From the NCBI GenBank assembly GCA_963788125.1, contig CAWBFN010000001.1, positions 620,001 through 684,000 on the forward strand: a stretch of DNA of 64,000 nt, in the 5' to 3' direction. A program made the position numbers and the translations under genes. This document shows positions 25,875-34,002 of the stretch, piece after piece. Within the stretch, counting starts at the first letter, position 1. Every line of letters starts with the position of its first letter. The stretch is from Bog-473 sp963788125. GTDB taxonomy: Bacteria; Actinomycetota; Acidimicrobiia; Acidimicrobiales; RAAP-2. Under the pieces are notes generated by a model. It searched no databases. It worked only from the letters and a program-made list of their open reading frames with translations, and had not been told where the DNA came from.

Positions 25875-28184
25875 ATGACAAGTCTCCCCGACATTGCTCC
25901 CGGCGTGGCCGGCCTTCAGACTCGCCTCGTTGTCGAGACGATATCTCAGGTTGTCACCGGAGCGGAGATCGTCGACATCGTGGGGAGCCTGGACGAGACA
26001 ATACCCGGCTTCGCGGCCGAGTCGTGGTCGCAGCCTGAGTTCGGGCACACGCTGACGCACATCCGCAAGCGGGTCGTGGGACAGCTCGGTGCCGGGTCTG
26101 GCCTCGCGTCCTTTTCCTGCGTCATCTCGAGTGTGGCGTGGGGTGTCCTGGTAGAGCCGATCCAGTTGCAGAACGGCACGCTTATAGGCGCGCTCGTTGT
26201 CGCTCGACAGGGTCGAGCGTGGTCCAGCAGGGAACGCTCCCTCACCAAGGCCTTTGCCGGCCTCCTGAGCCACACCGTGACGTTGGCCGCTCGTGAGAAC
26301 AGCCTGCTGGACCAGCGCCGGCTGGACGAGCTCGTCGGTCATGTGGCCGAGAAGCTCATGTCTGCGTCAGCTGGCACACGCCAGGAAGTTCTGACGTGGA
26401 CCACTCGCGTGCTGGCAGAGTTCCTCGGAGCAGATGTTGCGTTTCTTCGGCGAAACGATCACAAGCGGGGTCTGAGCGTTCTCGTCGCGGAGTGGCCGCC
26501 ACGTGACGTCGACCCGGATCCGCTCGGGGAGGTGCCCTTCGATGCCGACCCGGTGTTCGCTGCGACGAAGGACCTCCGCAAGCCCTTCCTTCCCGGCGTG
26601 GAGTATCAGCCCGACGAGTACATCGATCGAGTGCAGGAGGGCGTCACCGGGGACACGAGCGTGCAGCGGGTCGGCGGTGCGTGTGTGCCGCTCCTCTTGG
26701 CCGAGTCCACCTGGGGCGTCCTGGGCTTCCTCCACTTCGCTCTGCACTCCTGGACGCCCGAAGAGCTCGGGGCGTTGCAGGCCATCGCCTCCATGCTCGT
26801 GCAACTCGAGGCGCGCATTGACGCCGAGACCCGCACCGAGCACATCGCGCTCCACGACGACCTCACCGGGCTGCCCAACCGGCGGGCCCTCCTTCGAGAG
26901 TTGGAAGTCCGTCTGGCCGCGAGACGCCCTACGGCCATCCTCTTCTTCGACCTGGACCGGTTCAAGGTGATGAACGACTTCCTGGGCCACGCCAGCGGCG
27001 ACCGGGTGCTCACCACGATCGCCGATCGGATCCGCACGAGCATCAGGCCCCATGACTTCGCCTCGCGCCTCGGCGGTGACGAGTTCGTGATCCTGGTCGA
27101 CGACGCCAAGAGCGAGATGGAGGTGGCGGCGACGGCCTACCGGATCCTCGACATCATCGGTCAGCCGATCGACTTCGCCGGGCAGGAAGTGAGCCACACG
27201 GCGAGCATCGGCATCGTGCTGTCCACGCCCGGCACGAAGAACGGGGTCGAGCTGCTGGGTTGGGCCGATGTGGCGCTGTACGCCGCCAAGCGACAGGGAC
27301 GCAACCAGGCTGTCGTCTTCGACGAGGTCCTACGGGAGTCGGTCTCCGAGCGGTCGCGCACCGAACTGACCCTTCGTGAAGCCATAGACGGCGACGGGCT
27401 GCGGCTCCACTACCAACCCGAAGTCGACCTGCGCAGCGGAAAGCTGATCGCCGTCGAGGCACTGGTCCGCTGGCAGCACCCGACGCGCGGCCTGCTGCCG
27501 GCCTCGGCCTTCATCACGGTGGCGGAAGAGACCGGCCTCGTGGTCGACATGGGACGCTGGGTCTTCGCCGAGGCATGCCGCCAACTCGCCTGCTGGCAGC
27601 GCGAGTACCCGCAACTGCCCCTCGTGGTCCGGGTCAACATGTCGCCGGCGCAGTTCGTGATCAGCGGCCTCGTCGAGTTCGTGGAGAACTGTCTGCGCGT
27701 GCACCGCATATCAGGGGAGCGGCTCTGCATCGAGATCACCGAGCACGCCGTCCTGCAGGAGCCCGAGCAGACGGCCCGCATACTGCGGGGGTTCCAGGCG
27801 CTGGGCGTCGAGGTGGCCATCGACGACTTCGGGACGGGCTACGCGTCGTTCTCGGAGTTGAAGCACCTTCCGGTCAACTACTTGAAGCTCGACCAGACGT
27901 TCGTGGCGGGCATCGACTCGGACGCCAGTGACAAGGCCATCGTCGAGGCGATCATCCAACTCGGGCGGGCGCTCGATCTCGGTGTCATCGCCGAAGGGAT
28001 CGAGTCCTTCGAAACGATCGACAAACTCCTCGAATTGGGGTGCCACCGCGGCCAGGGGTACCTCATGTCTGTGCCGATGTCGGCGGAGGACCTGGCGCCG
28101 GTGCTGCGCTCCGGGTCCGTGCCTCTTGCGGCGTTGCGAGCAGGTGGAAAGGTGGACTCCGCACTGTCGGGCAGGTCTCAGTGA
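25875..28184 (+). CDS. GAF-GGDEF-EAL cyclic-di-GMP protein (Rv1354c-like)
   Basis: A 769-aa soluble signalling protein. The first about 150 residues are a GAF-like sensor (ALVVARQGRAWSSRERSLTK), followed by a GAF domain around 175-315 (VLAEFLGADVAFLRR). GGDEF lies near residue 398 with an intact site (RLGGDEF) and an RxxD inhibitory site (RPHD) five residues earlier. EAL near 527 is intact (AVEALVRWQHP, DDFGTGYASF, LKLDQTF). The order matches M. tuberculosis Rv1354c, and the neighbour upstream is Rv1355c-like. ATG at 25875 follows a purine-rich GAGGGGGGGG. Its stop overlaps the next gene by GTGA. Confidence 0.92.
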   Translation: MTSLPDIAPGVAGLQTRLVVETISQVVTGAEIVDIVGSLDETIPGFAAESWSQPEFGHTLTHIRKRVVGQLGAGSGLASFSCVISSVAWGVLVEPIQLQNGTLIGALVVARQGRAWSSRERSLTKAFAGLLSHTVTLAARENSLLDQRRLDELVGHVAEKLMSASAGTRQEVLTWTTRVLAEFLGADVAFLRRNDHKRGLSVLVAEWPPRDVDPDPLGEVPFDADPVFAATKDLRKPFLPGVEYQPDEYIDRVQEGVTGDTSVQRVGGACVPLLLAESTWGVLGFLHFALHSWTPEELGALQAIASMLVQLEARIDAETRTEHIALHDDLTGLPNRRALLRELEVRLAARRPTAILFFDLDRFKVMNDFLGHASGDRVLTTIADRIRTSIRPHDFASRLGGDEFVILVDDAKSEMEVAATAYRILDIIGQPIDFAGQEVSHTASIGIVLSTPGTKNGVELLGWADVALYAAKRQGRNQAVVFDEVLRESVSERSRTELTLREAIDGDGLRLHYQPEVDLRSGKLIAVEALVRWQHPTRGLLPASAFITVAEETGLVVDMGRWVFAEACRQLACWQREYPQLPLVVRVNMSPAQFVISGLVEFVENCLRVHRISGERLCIEITEHAVLQEPEQTARILRGFQALGVEVAIDDFGTGYASFSELKHLPVNYLKLDQTFVAGIDSDASDKAIVEAIIQLGRALDLGVIAEGIESFETIDKLLELGCHRGQGYLMSVPMSAEDLAPVLRSGSVPLAALRAGGKVDSALSGRSQ

Positions 28185-28999
28185 CCTTGCTCGACGATCT
28201 CGTCCCCGGGGAGACAGACTCCAACGGTGAGGTCCACGAGCCGTGGGTCTTCTTGACCATGCTCGACCAGATGTCGACCAGCGAGGTCAACATCGGCTTC
28301 ATCTACTCCGTCCTCGACCTTTTGGCTCGCCGATACCGTCTCACCGACGCCGTGGTCGTGCTCAGTGACGAGTCCCTCGGGACGCAGGCGTTCCGCCTGG
28401 GCCAGAAGAGCCTGAACGGGGAGTCGCCGGCCAGTTCGGCCAACTGCCCGGGCGTCTACTCCGAGCCGGATGTGGTCCCCAACGTCGTGCGCGACGTCGT
28501 GCGCAATGTGTGCCAGCTCGCACTGACGCTACACCTCGCCCGCCACAGTGCCGACCACGATCCGCTCACCAACATCGCCAACCGGAGGCACTTCGATTCC
28601 GCCCTGCGCACCGCATCGGTGCAGAGCGCCCGGTACGGATGGGCGTTCACGTTGGTCCTGATCGACCTGGACGGGTTCAAGGCCATCAACGACCGGCTCG
28701 GGCACGCCGCCGGCGACGACATGTTGCGCTCGTTCGGCTGGGCGTTGCGACGTTCCGTGCGCAGCGGCGACACCACGGCCCGGATGGGGGGTGACGAGTT
28801 CGCCATCATTCTGGCCAACGCAGAGGGTAGCGAGGTCCTGGCCTTCACCGAGCGGCTACGTTCCCTACTGGTGACCATCCCCGAACTCGACTTCTCCGTC
28901 GGCACCGCCTCGTCCCCCCAGGACTCGACCGACCCCGCCGAGCTGTACCGCATCGCCGACGCCCGCCTCTACGAGAACAAGGGGATCATTCTCCGATGA
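28181..28999 (+). CDS. Diguanylate cyclase (GGDEF)
   Basis: A 272-aa protein: an N-terminal sensor-like region of about 120 residues with no clear family, then a GGDEF domain (DPLTNIANRRHFDSAL, VLIDLDGFKAIND, RMGGDEFAII). The active site and the RxxD feedback site (RSGD) are intact, so it should make cyclic di-GMP. GTG at 28181 overlaps the stop of the GAF-GGDEF-EAL gene (GTGA), and its own stop overlaps the following gene (ATGA). It is part of a tightly coupled three-gene unit. Confidence 0.88.
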   Translation: MTLLDDLVPGETDSNGEVHEPWVFLTMLDQMSTSEVNIGFIYSVLDLLARRYRLTDAVVVLSDESLGTQAFRLGQKSLNGESPASSANCPGVYSEPDVVPNVVRDVVRNVCQLALTLHLARHSADHDPLTNIANRRHFDSALRTASVQSARYGWAFTLVLIDLDGFKAINDRLGHAAGDDMLRSFGWALRRSVRSGDTTARMGGDEFAIILANAEGSEVLAFTERLRSLLVTIPELDFSVGTASSPQDSTDPAELYRIADARLYENKGIILR

Positions 29000-29655
29000 C
29001 GTCCACCATCGAGGAGGACTTCGAGCTCGAGCTCCGATCCCTCCCCGGCGTGCTCAACGTCGGCATCAACCACCGGGAGAGCGGCGAGGTCGATTCGGTC
29101 GTGCTCTTCATCCGCAACCAGGATCCCGAGGCGGTCCGCGAGAGCGCGGCGCAGGTGGCCAGCTTGTACTACCCCGATGCGGCCGTCGTGCTGGAGGAGG
29201 CCACCGGCGAACCCTCGGTGCGCAGCGGCAGTGCGGCCCGGATCGTCCTCTTGCGGGCCGAGTTCAACGAGCACGACGGCATCAGCGAGGTGCAGCTGAC
29301 CTTCGCCGGTCGGATCGGGACGGGGCGCTCGGGCAGCGGGCCCCTCATCGGCGGCGCCGAGGCGACCCTGGCCGCGCTGCGCGACCTCGGGCACGTCATC
29401 CCCTTCTACCTCATGGGAGTGAGCCAGGTCGACACGGTGATCGGATGTTCGGTGATCGTGGCGTTCCGATCGCTCTCCAACGACGACGACCGCATGGGCA
29501 TCGCCCGCTCCGCCGGCGACCTGGTCTCCGCGGCCAAGGCGACCCTCGATGCCCTGAACCGCTACATCTCGATGGACCCCGACCGGCCCCGCAAGGGTGT
29601 CGGGGGCGACGGCCCGGCCCAGCCGGTGAGCAGCTCGCCGGACCGCATCGACTGA
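28996..29655 (+). CDS. Conserved hypothetical protein coupled to the diguanylate cyclase
   Basis: A 219-aa soluble protein I do not recognise. The first half (EDFELELRSLPGVLNVGINH, LFIRNQDPEAVRESA) looks like a small alpha-beta domain. The second half has regular strands (IVLLRAEFNEHDGISEVQLT, SQVDTVIGCSVIVAFRS) that resemble a repeat of alternating strands as in dsRBD- or ACT-like folds. The tail is proline- and serine-rich and probably disordered. ATG at 28996 overlaps the cyclase stop (ATGA). That coupling suggests it acts with the cyclic-di-GMP proteins, perhaps as a partner or effector. Confidence 0.75.
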   Translation: MTSTIEEDFELELRSLPGVLNVGINHRESGEVDSVVLFIRNQDPEAVRESAAQVASLYYPDAAVVLEEATGEPSVRSGSAARIVLLRAEFNEHDGISEVQLTFAGRIGTGRSGSGPLIGGAEATLAALRDLGHVIPFYLMGVSQVDTVIGCSVIVAFRSLSNDDDRMGIARSAGDLVSAAKATLDALNRYISMDPDRPRKGVGGDGPAQPVSSSPDRID

Positions 29656-29712
29656 CGCGACGGCCACCGGGAGCCGGCCGACCAGACCGACCGCCGGTGT
29701 TACCGTGGGTCG

Positions 29713-30705
29713 GTGGACCACGTGCGACTCGGCAACACCGGCCTGTTGGTCTCCCCGCTCTGCCTGGGCACCATGACGTTCGGGGTCCAGTGCGACGAGA
29801 CGACGTCGTTCGCCATCATGGACCGGGCCGCCGAGGGCGGCATCACCTTTGTCGACACCGCCGACGTCTACCCGCTCGGCGGCGGCCACTCGACGGTGGG
29901 CCGCACCGAGGAGATCGTCGGCCGCTGGATGAAAGGCAAGAGGGGCCGATTCGTGGTGGCGACCAAGTGTGTGGGGCGCACGGGTCCTGCCGCCTGGGAT
30001 CAGGGCGCATCGAGGAAGCACGTCATGGCGGCCGTCGAGGAGTCGTTGCGGCGGTTGGACACCGACTACATCGACCTCTACCAGCTCCACCATCCGGACC
30101 CGGCCACTCCGATTGACGAGACACTGGCGGCCCTTGACGACCTCGTCCGTTCGGGCAAGGTCCGCTACGTCGGCTGCTCCAACTTCCTGGCCTATCAGCT
30201 GGCGCGGGCGCTCGGGCGGAGCGACGTGCGCGGCCTGGTGCGCTTCGACTCGGTCCAGCCCCGGTACAACCTGTTGTTCCGCCAGATCGAGCGCGAGCTC
30301 ATACCACTCTGCTCCGAAGAGGGCCTGGGGATCATCCCCTACAACCCGATCGCCGGTGGCCTGTTGTCGGGGAAGCACGACCAGGCGGCGCCACCGCCCG
30401 ACGGCACGCGCTTCCGCTTGGGCAACGCCGCCACCGTGTACCAAGAGCGCTACTGGCACGAACGGGAATTCGCGACGGTCGAGGAGCTCCGCAAGATCGC
30501 CGAACGCGAGCGCACCTCGCTGGTGACCCTCTCGGTGGCGTGGGTCCAGGCCAACCCGGCCGTCACCTCCGCCATCGTGGGTGCCAGCAGGCCAGAACAG
30601 CTCGACGCGAGCCTGGCGGCAACCGACTTCATCATGTCGCGTGAGCTCAAGGATGAGCTCGACGAAGTGACCACGTCGTACCGACTCGGCGACGCGGCTC
30701 GCTGA
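29713..30705 (+). CDS. Aldo/keto reductase
   Basis: A 330-aa NADPH-dependent TIM-barrel oxidoreductase. Family signatures are LCLGTMTFG, the catalytic aspartate and tyrosine in FVDTADVYPLG, LYQLHHPDPATPIDETL, and the late NADPH-binding IVGASRPEQLDA. It would reduce aldehydes or ketones; the substrate is not indicated. GTG at 29713 starts the conserved sequence. The stop codon lies inside the first copy of a 25-bp direct repeat. Confidence 0.88.
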   Translation: MDHVRLGNTGLLVSPLCLGTMTFGVQCDETTSFAIMDRAAEGGITFVDTADVYPLGGGHSTVGRTEEIVGRWMKGKRGRFVVATKCVGRTGPAAWDQGASRKHVMAAVEESLRRLDTDYIDLYQLHHPDPATPIDETLAALDDLVRSGKVRYVGCSNFLAYQLARALGRSDVRGLVRFDSVQPRYNLLFRQIERELIPLCSEEGLGIIPYNPIAGGLLSGKHDQAAPPPDGTRFRLGNAATVYQERYWHEREFATVEELRKIAERERTSLVTLSVAWVQANPAVTSAIVGASRPEQLDASLAATDFIMSRELKDELDEVTTSYRLGDAAR

Positions 30706-30747
30706 ACCTCATCGACCAACAGCCCGCTGAACCTCATCGACCAACAG
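30701..30747. repeat. 25-bp direct repeat across the reductase stop
   Basis: A 22-bp sequence starting GCTGAACCTCATCG occurs at 30701-30722 and again at 30726-30747, separated by three bases. The first copy contains the TGA stop of the aldo/keto reductase. The second ends just before the ribosome site of the next small gene. Confidence 0.88.
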
Positions 30748-30760
30748 TAGGGAGAGCGAC

Positions 30761-30874
30761 ATGCCTGAGAAGTCACCGCAACGGCCGGCCGGGAAGAAAC
30801 CCGGCAAGTCGCTCAAAGAGAAGCGGGAGGCCAAGCGCGAGAAGAAGGGGAGCCGAGCCGGCTCGGGGCGCTGA
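30761..30874 (+). CDS. Small basic lysine-rich protein (37 aa)
   Basis: A 37-aa peptide that is more than a third lysine and arginine (KKPGKSLKEKREAKREKKG). An AGGGAGAG ribosome site lies six bases before ATG at 30761. Peptides of this pattern (KSLKEKR) are recurrent in actinobacterial genomes, but their role is unknown; nucleic-acid binding is plausible from charge. It lies between the aldo/keto reductase and the HAD phosphatase, in line with both. Confidence 0.6.
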   Translation: MPEKSPQRPAGKKPGKSLKEKREAKREKKGSRAGSGR

Positions 30875-30879
30875 GCGTA

Positions 30880-31671
30880 TTGTCCGGCGTCACGTGGTCG
30901 GCGCCCCTGCGCGGCACCTGGGTCATCGACCTCGATGGGGTCATCTGGCTGACCGGCGAGCCGATCGAAGGCGTCGACCGGGCCGTCGCATCGCTGCACC
31001 GGGCGGGCGTGCGGGTGCTGTTCGCCACGAACAACTCGGCACCCACCCGGGCCGAGCTCCATGCGCGACTGGCCCACTGCGGCATCGTGGCGGACGACGC
31101 CGATCTGCTCAGCTCGGCTGACGTCGCCGCCGAGATGCTGCCGGTCGGCTCCTCCGCCCTCGTCCTGGCCGAGGGTGGCGTGCGCGAGTCGCTGGCGGCG
31201 CGGGGTGTGACCATCGTCGAGTCCGGACCGGTCGATGCGGTGGTGGTGGGATGGACCAGGTCGTTCACCTTCGACAGCATCGCTCTGGCGGCGCGAACCG
31301 TGCGCCAGGGTGCCCGCCTGATCGGCACCAACGAGGACCCCACACATCCGACGCCCCACGGGTTGCTTCCCGGCAGCGGTGCCCTGTTGGCCGCGGTGGC
31401 CACGGCGGCGGAGACCATCCCCGAAGTCGCCGGCAAACCGCACCGCCCGACATGCGACGCCATACGGGCCCGGGCGACCGATCTCACGCTGGTCGTGGGG
31501 GACCGCCCCTCGACGGACGGGGCATTGGCCCGCCAGCTGGGAGTGCCCTTCGCCCTTGTGCTCTCCGGCGTGACCGACGCCGCGGACGTGCCCTCGGACC
31601 CCGCCCCCGACGCCGTCGCCCCCGACCTGGCCGGGCTAGTGCACACCGCCCTGGACCGGCAGGCCAGGTAG
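30880..31671 (+). CDS. HAD-IIA family sugar/glycerol phosphatase
   Basis: A 263-aa phosphatase of the NagD-like HAD-IIA group. The nucleophile loop is DLDGVIW, motif II FATNNSAPT, the lysine lies in AGKPHRPTCDA and the metal loop is LVVGDRPSTDGALA. Its position before the phasin-like gene and tlyA matches M. tuberculosis Rv1692, which is reported to be a glycerol phosphate phosphatase. That substrate is a reasonable but unproven guess here. The start is TTG at 30880, the only in-frame candidate near the conserved sequence. Confidence 0.85.
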   Translation: MSGVTWSAPLRGTWVIDLDGVIWLTGEPIEGVDRAVASLHRAGVRVLFATNNSAPTRAELHARLAHCGIVADDADLLSSADVAAEMLPVGSSALVLAEGGVRESLAARGVTIVESGPVDAVVVGWTRSFTFDSIALAARTVRQGARLIGTNEDPTHPTPHGLLPGSGALLAAVATAAETIPEVAGKPHRPTCDAIRARATDLTLVVGDRPSTDGALARQLGVPFALVLSGVTDAADVPSDPAPDAVAPDLAGLVHTALDRQAR

Positions 31672-31711
31672 TGCTTGCTGTCAGCTAGCGCGTGGGCAGA
31701 TACTCTGTGAC

Positions 31712-32287
31712 ATGGCGAGCAACGAACGGATCAAGAAGTACCTCGATGCCGGGACGGTGTTGGGCCAGGTCACACGGGCTCGGGCGGAAGAGATCGTGCG
31801 GGAGCTGGTGAACGCCGGGGATATCCAGCGCGATCAGGCGCAGGAGTGGGTGGACAACTTGATAGAGCGAAGCCGCAAGACGACCGAGCAGATTCTCGAG
31901 CTGGTGCGACACGAGGTGTCGGCGCAGCTCCAGAAGATCGACTCCGCCTCGTTGGAGGCGTTGGCCGGGCAGGTGGCCGACCTCCTCAAGCGCACGGCCA
32001 GCGCGGGCCGGGCCGCCACGGCCGATGTCGCCGCCCAGGCGAGGAAGGTTGCACCCAACGCCCAGCCCAAGGGCGCGGCGAAGAAGGCGCCGGCCAAGAA
32101 GAGCTCCGCTCCCGAGACCCCCGACAACCAAAGCGCCACAGGTGCCGCCACCCCCGAGGCCGCCACCCCTCCTGAGGCCGCCACCCCTCCTGAGGCCGCC
32201 ACCCCACCCGAGCCTGCCGCCCCACCCGAGCCTGCCACCCCACCCGAGGCCGACGCCCCACCCGACACACCCGGGTCGAGCAGCTGA
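31712..32287 (+). CDS. Phasin-like coiled-coil protein with Pro-Glu repeat tail
   Basis: A 191-aa protein. The first about 100 residues are helical and amphipathic (VTRARAEEIVRELV, DQAQEWVDNLIERSRKT), like the phasin or granule-associated family. A lysine-alanine stretch (AAKKAPAKKSS) leads to a low-complexity tail of ATPPE repeats, encoded by short tandem DNA repeats at about 32155-32260. The gene occupies the Rv1693 position before tlyA. It may organise a lipid or nucleoid surface; no enzyme motif is present. Its stop overlaps the likely tlyA start. Confidence 0.8.
   Translation: MASNERIKKYLDAGTVLGQVTRARAEEIVRELVNAGDIQRDQAQEWVDNLIERSRKTTEQILELVRHEVSAQLQKIDSASLEALAGQVADLLKRTASAGRAATADVAAQARKVAPNAQPKGAAKKAPAKKSSAPETPDNQSATGAATPEAATPPEAATPPEAATPPEPAAPPEPATPPEADAPPDTPGSSS
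32155..32260. repeat. In-frame Pro-Glu repeat DNA
   Basis: Six or more degenerate copies of an 18- to 21-bp unit (GAGGCCGCCACCCCTCCT and variants) encode the ATPPEA-type tail of the phasin-like protein. The repeats stay in frame and end about 24 nt before the stop. Confidence 0.8.
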
Positions 32288-33120
32288 GCACCGGGTCCCG
32301 GCGGCGGCTCGATACCGAGCTGGTACGCCGCGGCCTGGCCGCCAACCGGCACGAGGCCCAGGCGGTCATCGCTGCCGGCAACGTGCTGGTGGGGGGCGCC
32401 CAGGCCGACAAGCCGGCACGGCTGGTGGCACCGGACGAGCCGCTCACCGTGCTGGGCCCGCCGGCGCCCTTCGTCGGCCGCGGCGGGCAGAAGCTCGACG
32501 CCGCCCTCACGCGGTTCGCCGTCGATCCACACGGCCGGCGCGTGCTCGATGCCGGGGCGTCCACCGGTGGGTTCACCCACTGCCTCCTCGAGCGCGGAGC
32601 GGCCCGGATCTACGCCGTCGACGTCGGCCACGGACAGCTGGACCAGCGCCTGCGCGAGGACCAGCGGGTCGTCGTGCTCGAACGGGTCAACGTGCGGACG
32701 TTGACGCCCGAGACGCTGCGCAGTCGGGACCCGACGTTCGAGCCCTGCTCGCTGATCACCGCCGACCTGTCGTTCATCTCCCTGGTGACCGTGGTGCCGG
32801 TGCTCTGCGGGCCGCTGGGCGCAGACGACGCAGAACTGGTCCTCCTGGTGAAGCCCCAGTTCGAGGCCGGCCGGGCGGTCGTGTCCCGAGGCAAGGGGGT
32901 GATCAGGGATCCCGAGGTCTGGCGGCACAGCCTCGAGCGCGTGTCGTCCGCCCTTCGGGCCGCCGGAACCGGCATCATGGGGGCCATGGTTTCCCCCCTC
33001 ACCGGTCCGGCCGGCAACGTCGAGTTCCTCGTCCATGGCCGCAAGGGCGCCGCCGGGGCGCCGCCGGCAGATGTGGGCGGCCTCCTCAGCGGCGCCGTCG
33101 ACGAGGCGACCACCCGCTGA
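32284..33120 (+). CDS. tlyA: rRNA 2'-O-methyltransferase TlyA, apparent CTG start
   Basis: A 278-aa S4-domain methyltransferase that in mycobacteria methylates 16S and 23S rRNA and affects capreomycin binding. The S4 domain (LDTELVRRGLAANRHEAQ, AAGNVLVGG) starts within eight codons of CTG at 32284. That CTG overlaps the preceding stop (CTGA), and the frame has no ATG, GTG or TTG between the proline-rich upstream region and the S4 domain. Starting at GTG 32383 would delete the S4 domain. The FtsJ-like part shows VLDAGASTGGFTHCLLE and LVKPQFEAG. Order with nadK and recN matches mycobacteria. Confidence 0.88.
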   Translation: MSTGSRRRLDTELVRRGLAANRHEAQAVIAAGNVLVGGAQADKPARLVAPDEPLTVLGPPAPFVGRGGQKLDAALTRFAVDPHGRRVLDAGASTGGFTHCLLERGAARIYAVDVGHGQLDQRLREDQRVVVLERVNVRTLTPETLRSRDPTFEPCSLITADLSFISLVTVVPVLCGPLGADDAELVLLVKPQFEAGRAVVSRGKGVIRDPEVWRHSLERVSSALRAAGTGIMGAMVSPLTGPAGNVEFLVHGRKGAAGAPPADVGGLLSGAVDEATTR

Positions 33121-33990
33121 ATGTCGACCGCCGCCTTCCTCGTCCACCCCGAGCGCCCCGACGCGCTGGCCCTGGCCCTCGACACGGCCGAGTGGCTCAC
33201 CGAGCACGGCCACACGGCGCGGATCCTCCAGTTCAGCGCCCCCAACCGGGTCACCGAGGCCGGGGCGGAGGTGGCGCTCGACGATGTCGATCTGGCGGGG
33301 GCGACGATCGCCGTCAGCCTGGGCGGCGACGGCACGTTCCTGCGGGTCGTGCGACTGGCCTGGGCGGCGGACATCCCCGTCTTCGGGGTCAACTTCGGAC
33401 GGCTGGGGTACCTTCCCGACGTCGTGCCCGATCAGGTGCGCGTGGCCCTGACCCGGGTCTTCGAGGGCGAGGCCGTCATCGAGGCCCGTTGCGCGCTCGA
33501 GGTCACCATCACCGACCGTTCCCGCGGTGATGCGGTGTCGAGGTACCTGGCGCTCAACGAGGTCGTCCTCGAAAAGATCGACTTCGGGCACACCGTGCGC
33601 CTCGCCACGTCCATCGACGGCGAGGACGTGTTCACCTACTCGGCCGACGGCCTCATCGTCGCCACGCCGACCGGGTCGACGGCGTACAACCTCTCGGCCC
33701 GGGGGCCCGTCCTCTCGCCCGCCCTGCGGGCCATGGTGGTCACCCCGGTGGCCCCGCACCTCTCGCTGGACCGCAGCCTGGTGCTGACCGACGCCCAGTG
33801 CGTGACCGTGCAGATCGCGCCGGTCCGCTCCGCCGCCCTGGTCGTCGACGGCCAGGAGATCGGTCGCCTCGAGCCGGGCTCGACCGTGGCCTGCCGGGTG
33901 CCGGCGCAACCGGTCCGGGTCGTGCGAAACGACGCCATGGGCTTCGGCGCGCTGCTGCGGTTCCGCCTGCTGGCCGACCGCGAGCAGTAG
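33121..33990 (+). CDS. nadK: NAD kinase
   Basis: A 289-aa enzyme that phosphorylates NAD to NADP using ATP or polyphosphate. The diagnostic GGDGT lies in SLGGDGTFLR, the NE motif in LALNEVVLEK, and the later substrate loop is SADGLIVATPTGSTAYN. ATG at 33121 directly follows the tlyA stop without a gap. Length matches the family. It is essential in most bacteria. Confidence 0.95.
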   Translation: MSTAAFLVHPERPDALALALDTAEWLTEHGHTARILQFSAPNRVTEAGAEVALDDVDLAGATIAVSLGGDGTFLRVVRLAWAADIPVFGVNFGRLGYLPDVVPDQVRVALTRVFEGEAVIEARCALEVTITDRSRGDAVSRYLALNEVVLEKIDFGHTVRLATSIDGEDVFTYSADGLIVATPTGSTAYNLSARGPVLSPALRAMVVTPVAPHLSLDRSLVLTDAQCVTVQIAPVRSAALVVDGQEIGRLEPGSTVACRVPAQPVRVVRNDAMGFGALLRFRLLADREQ

Positions 33991-34002
33991 GCCGGCGGCC
34001 TC

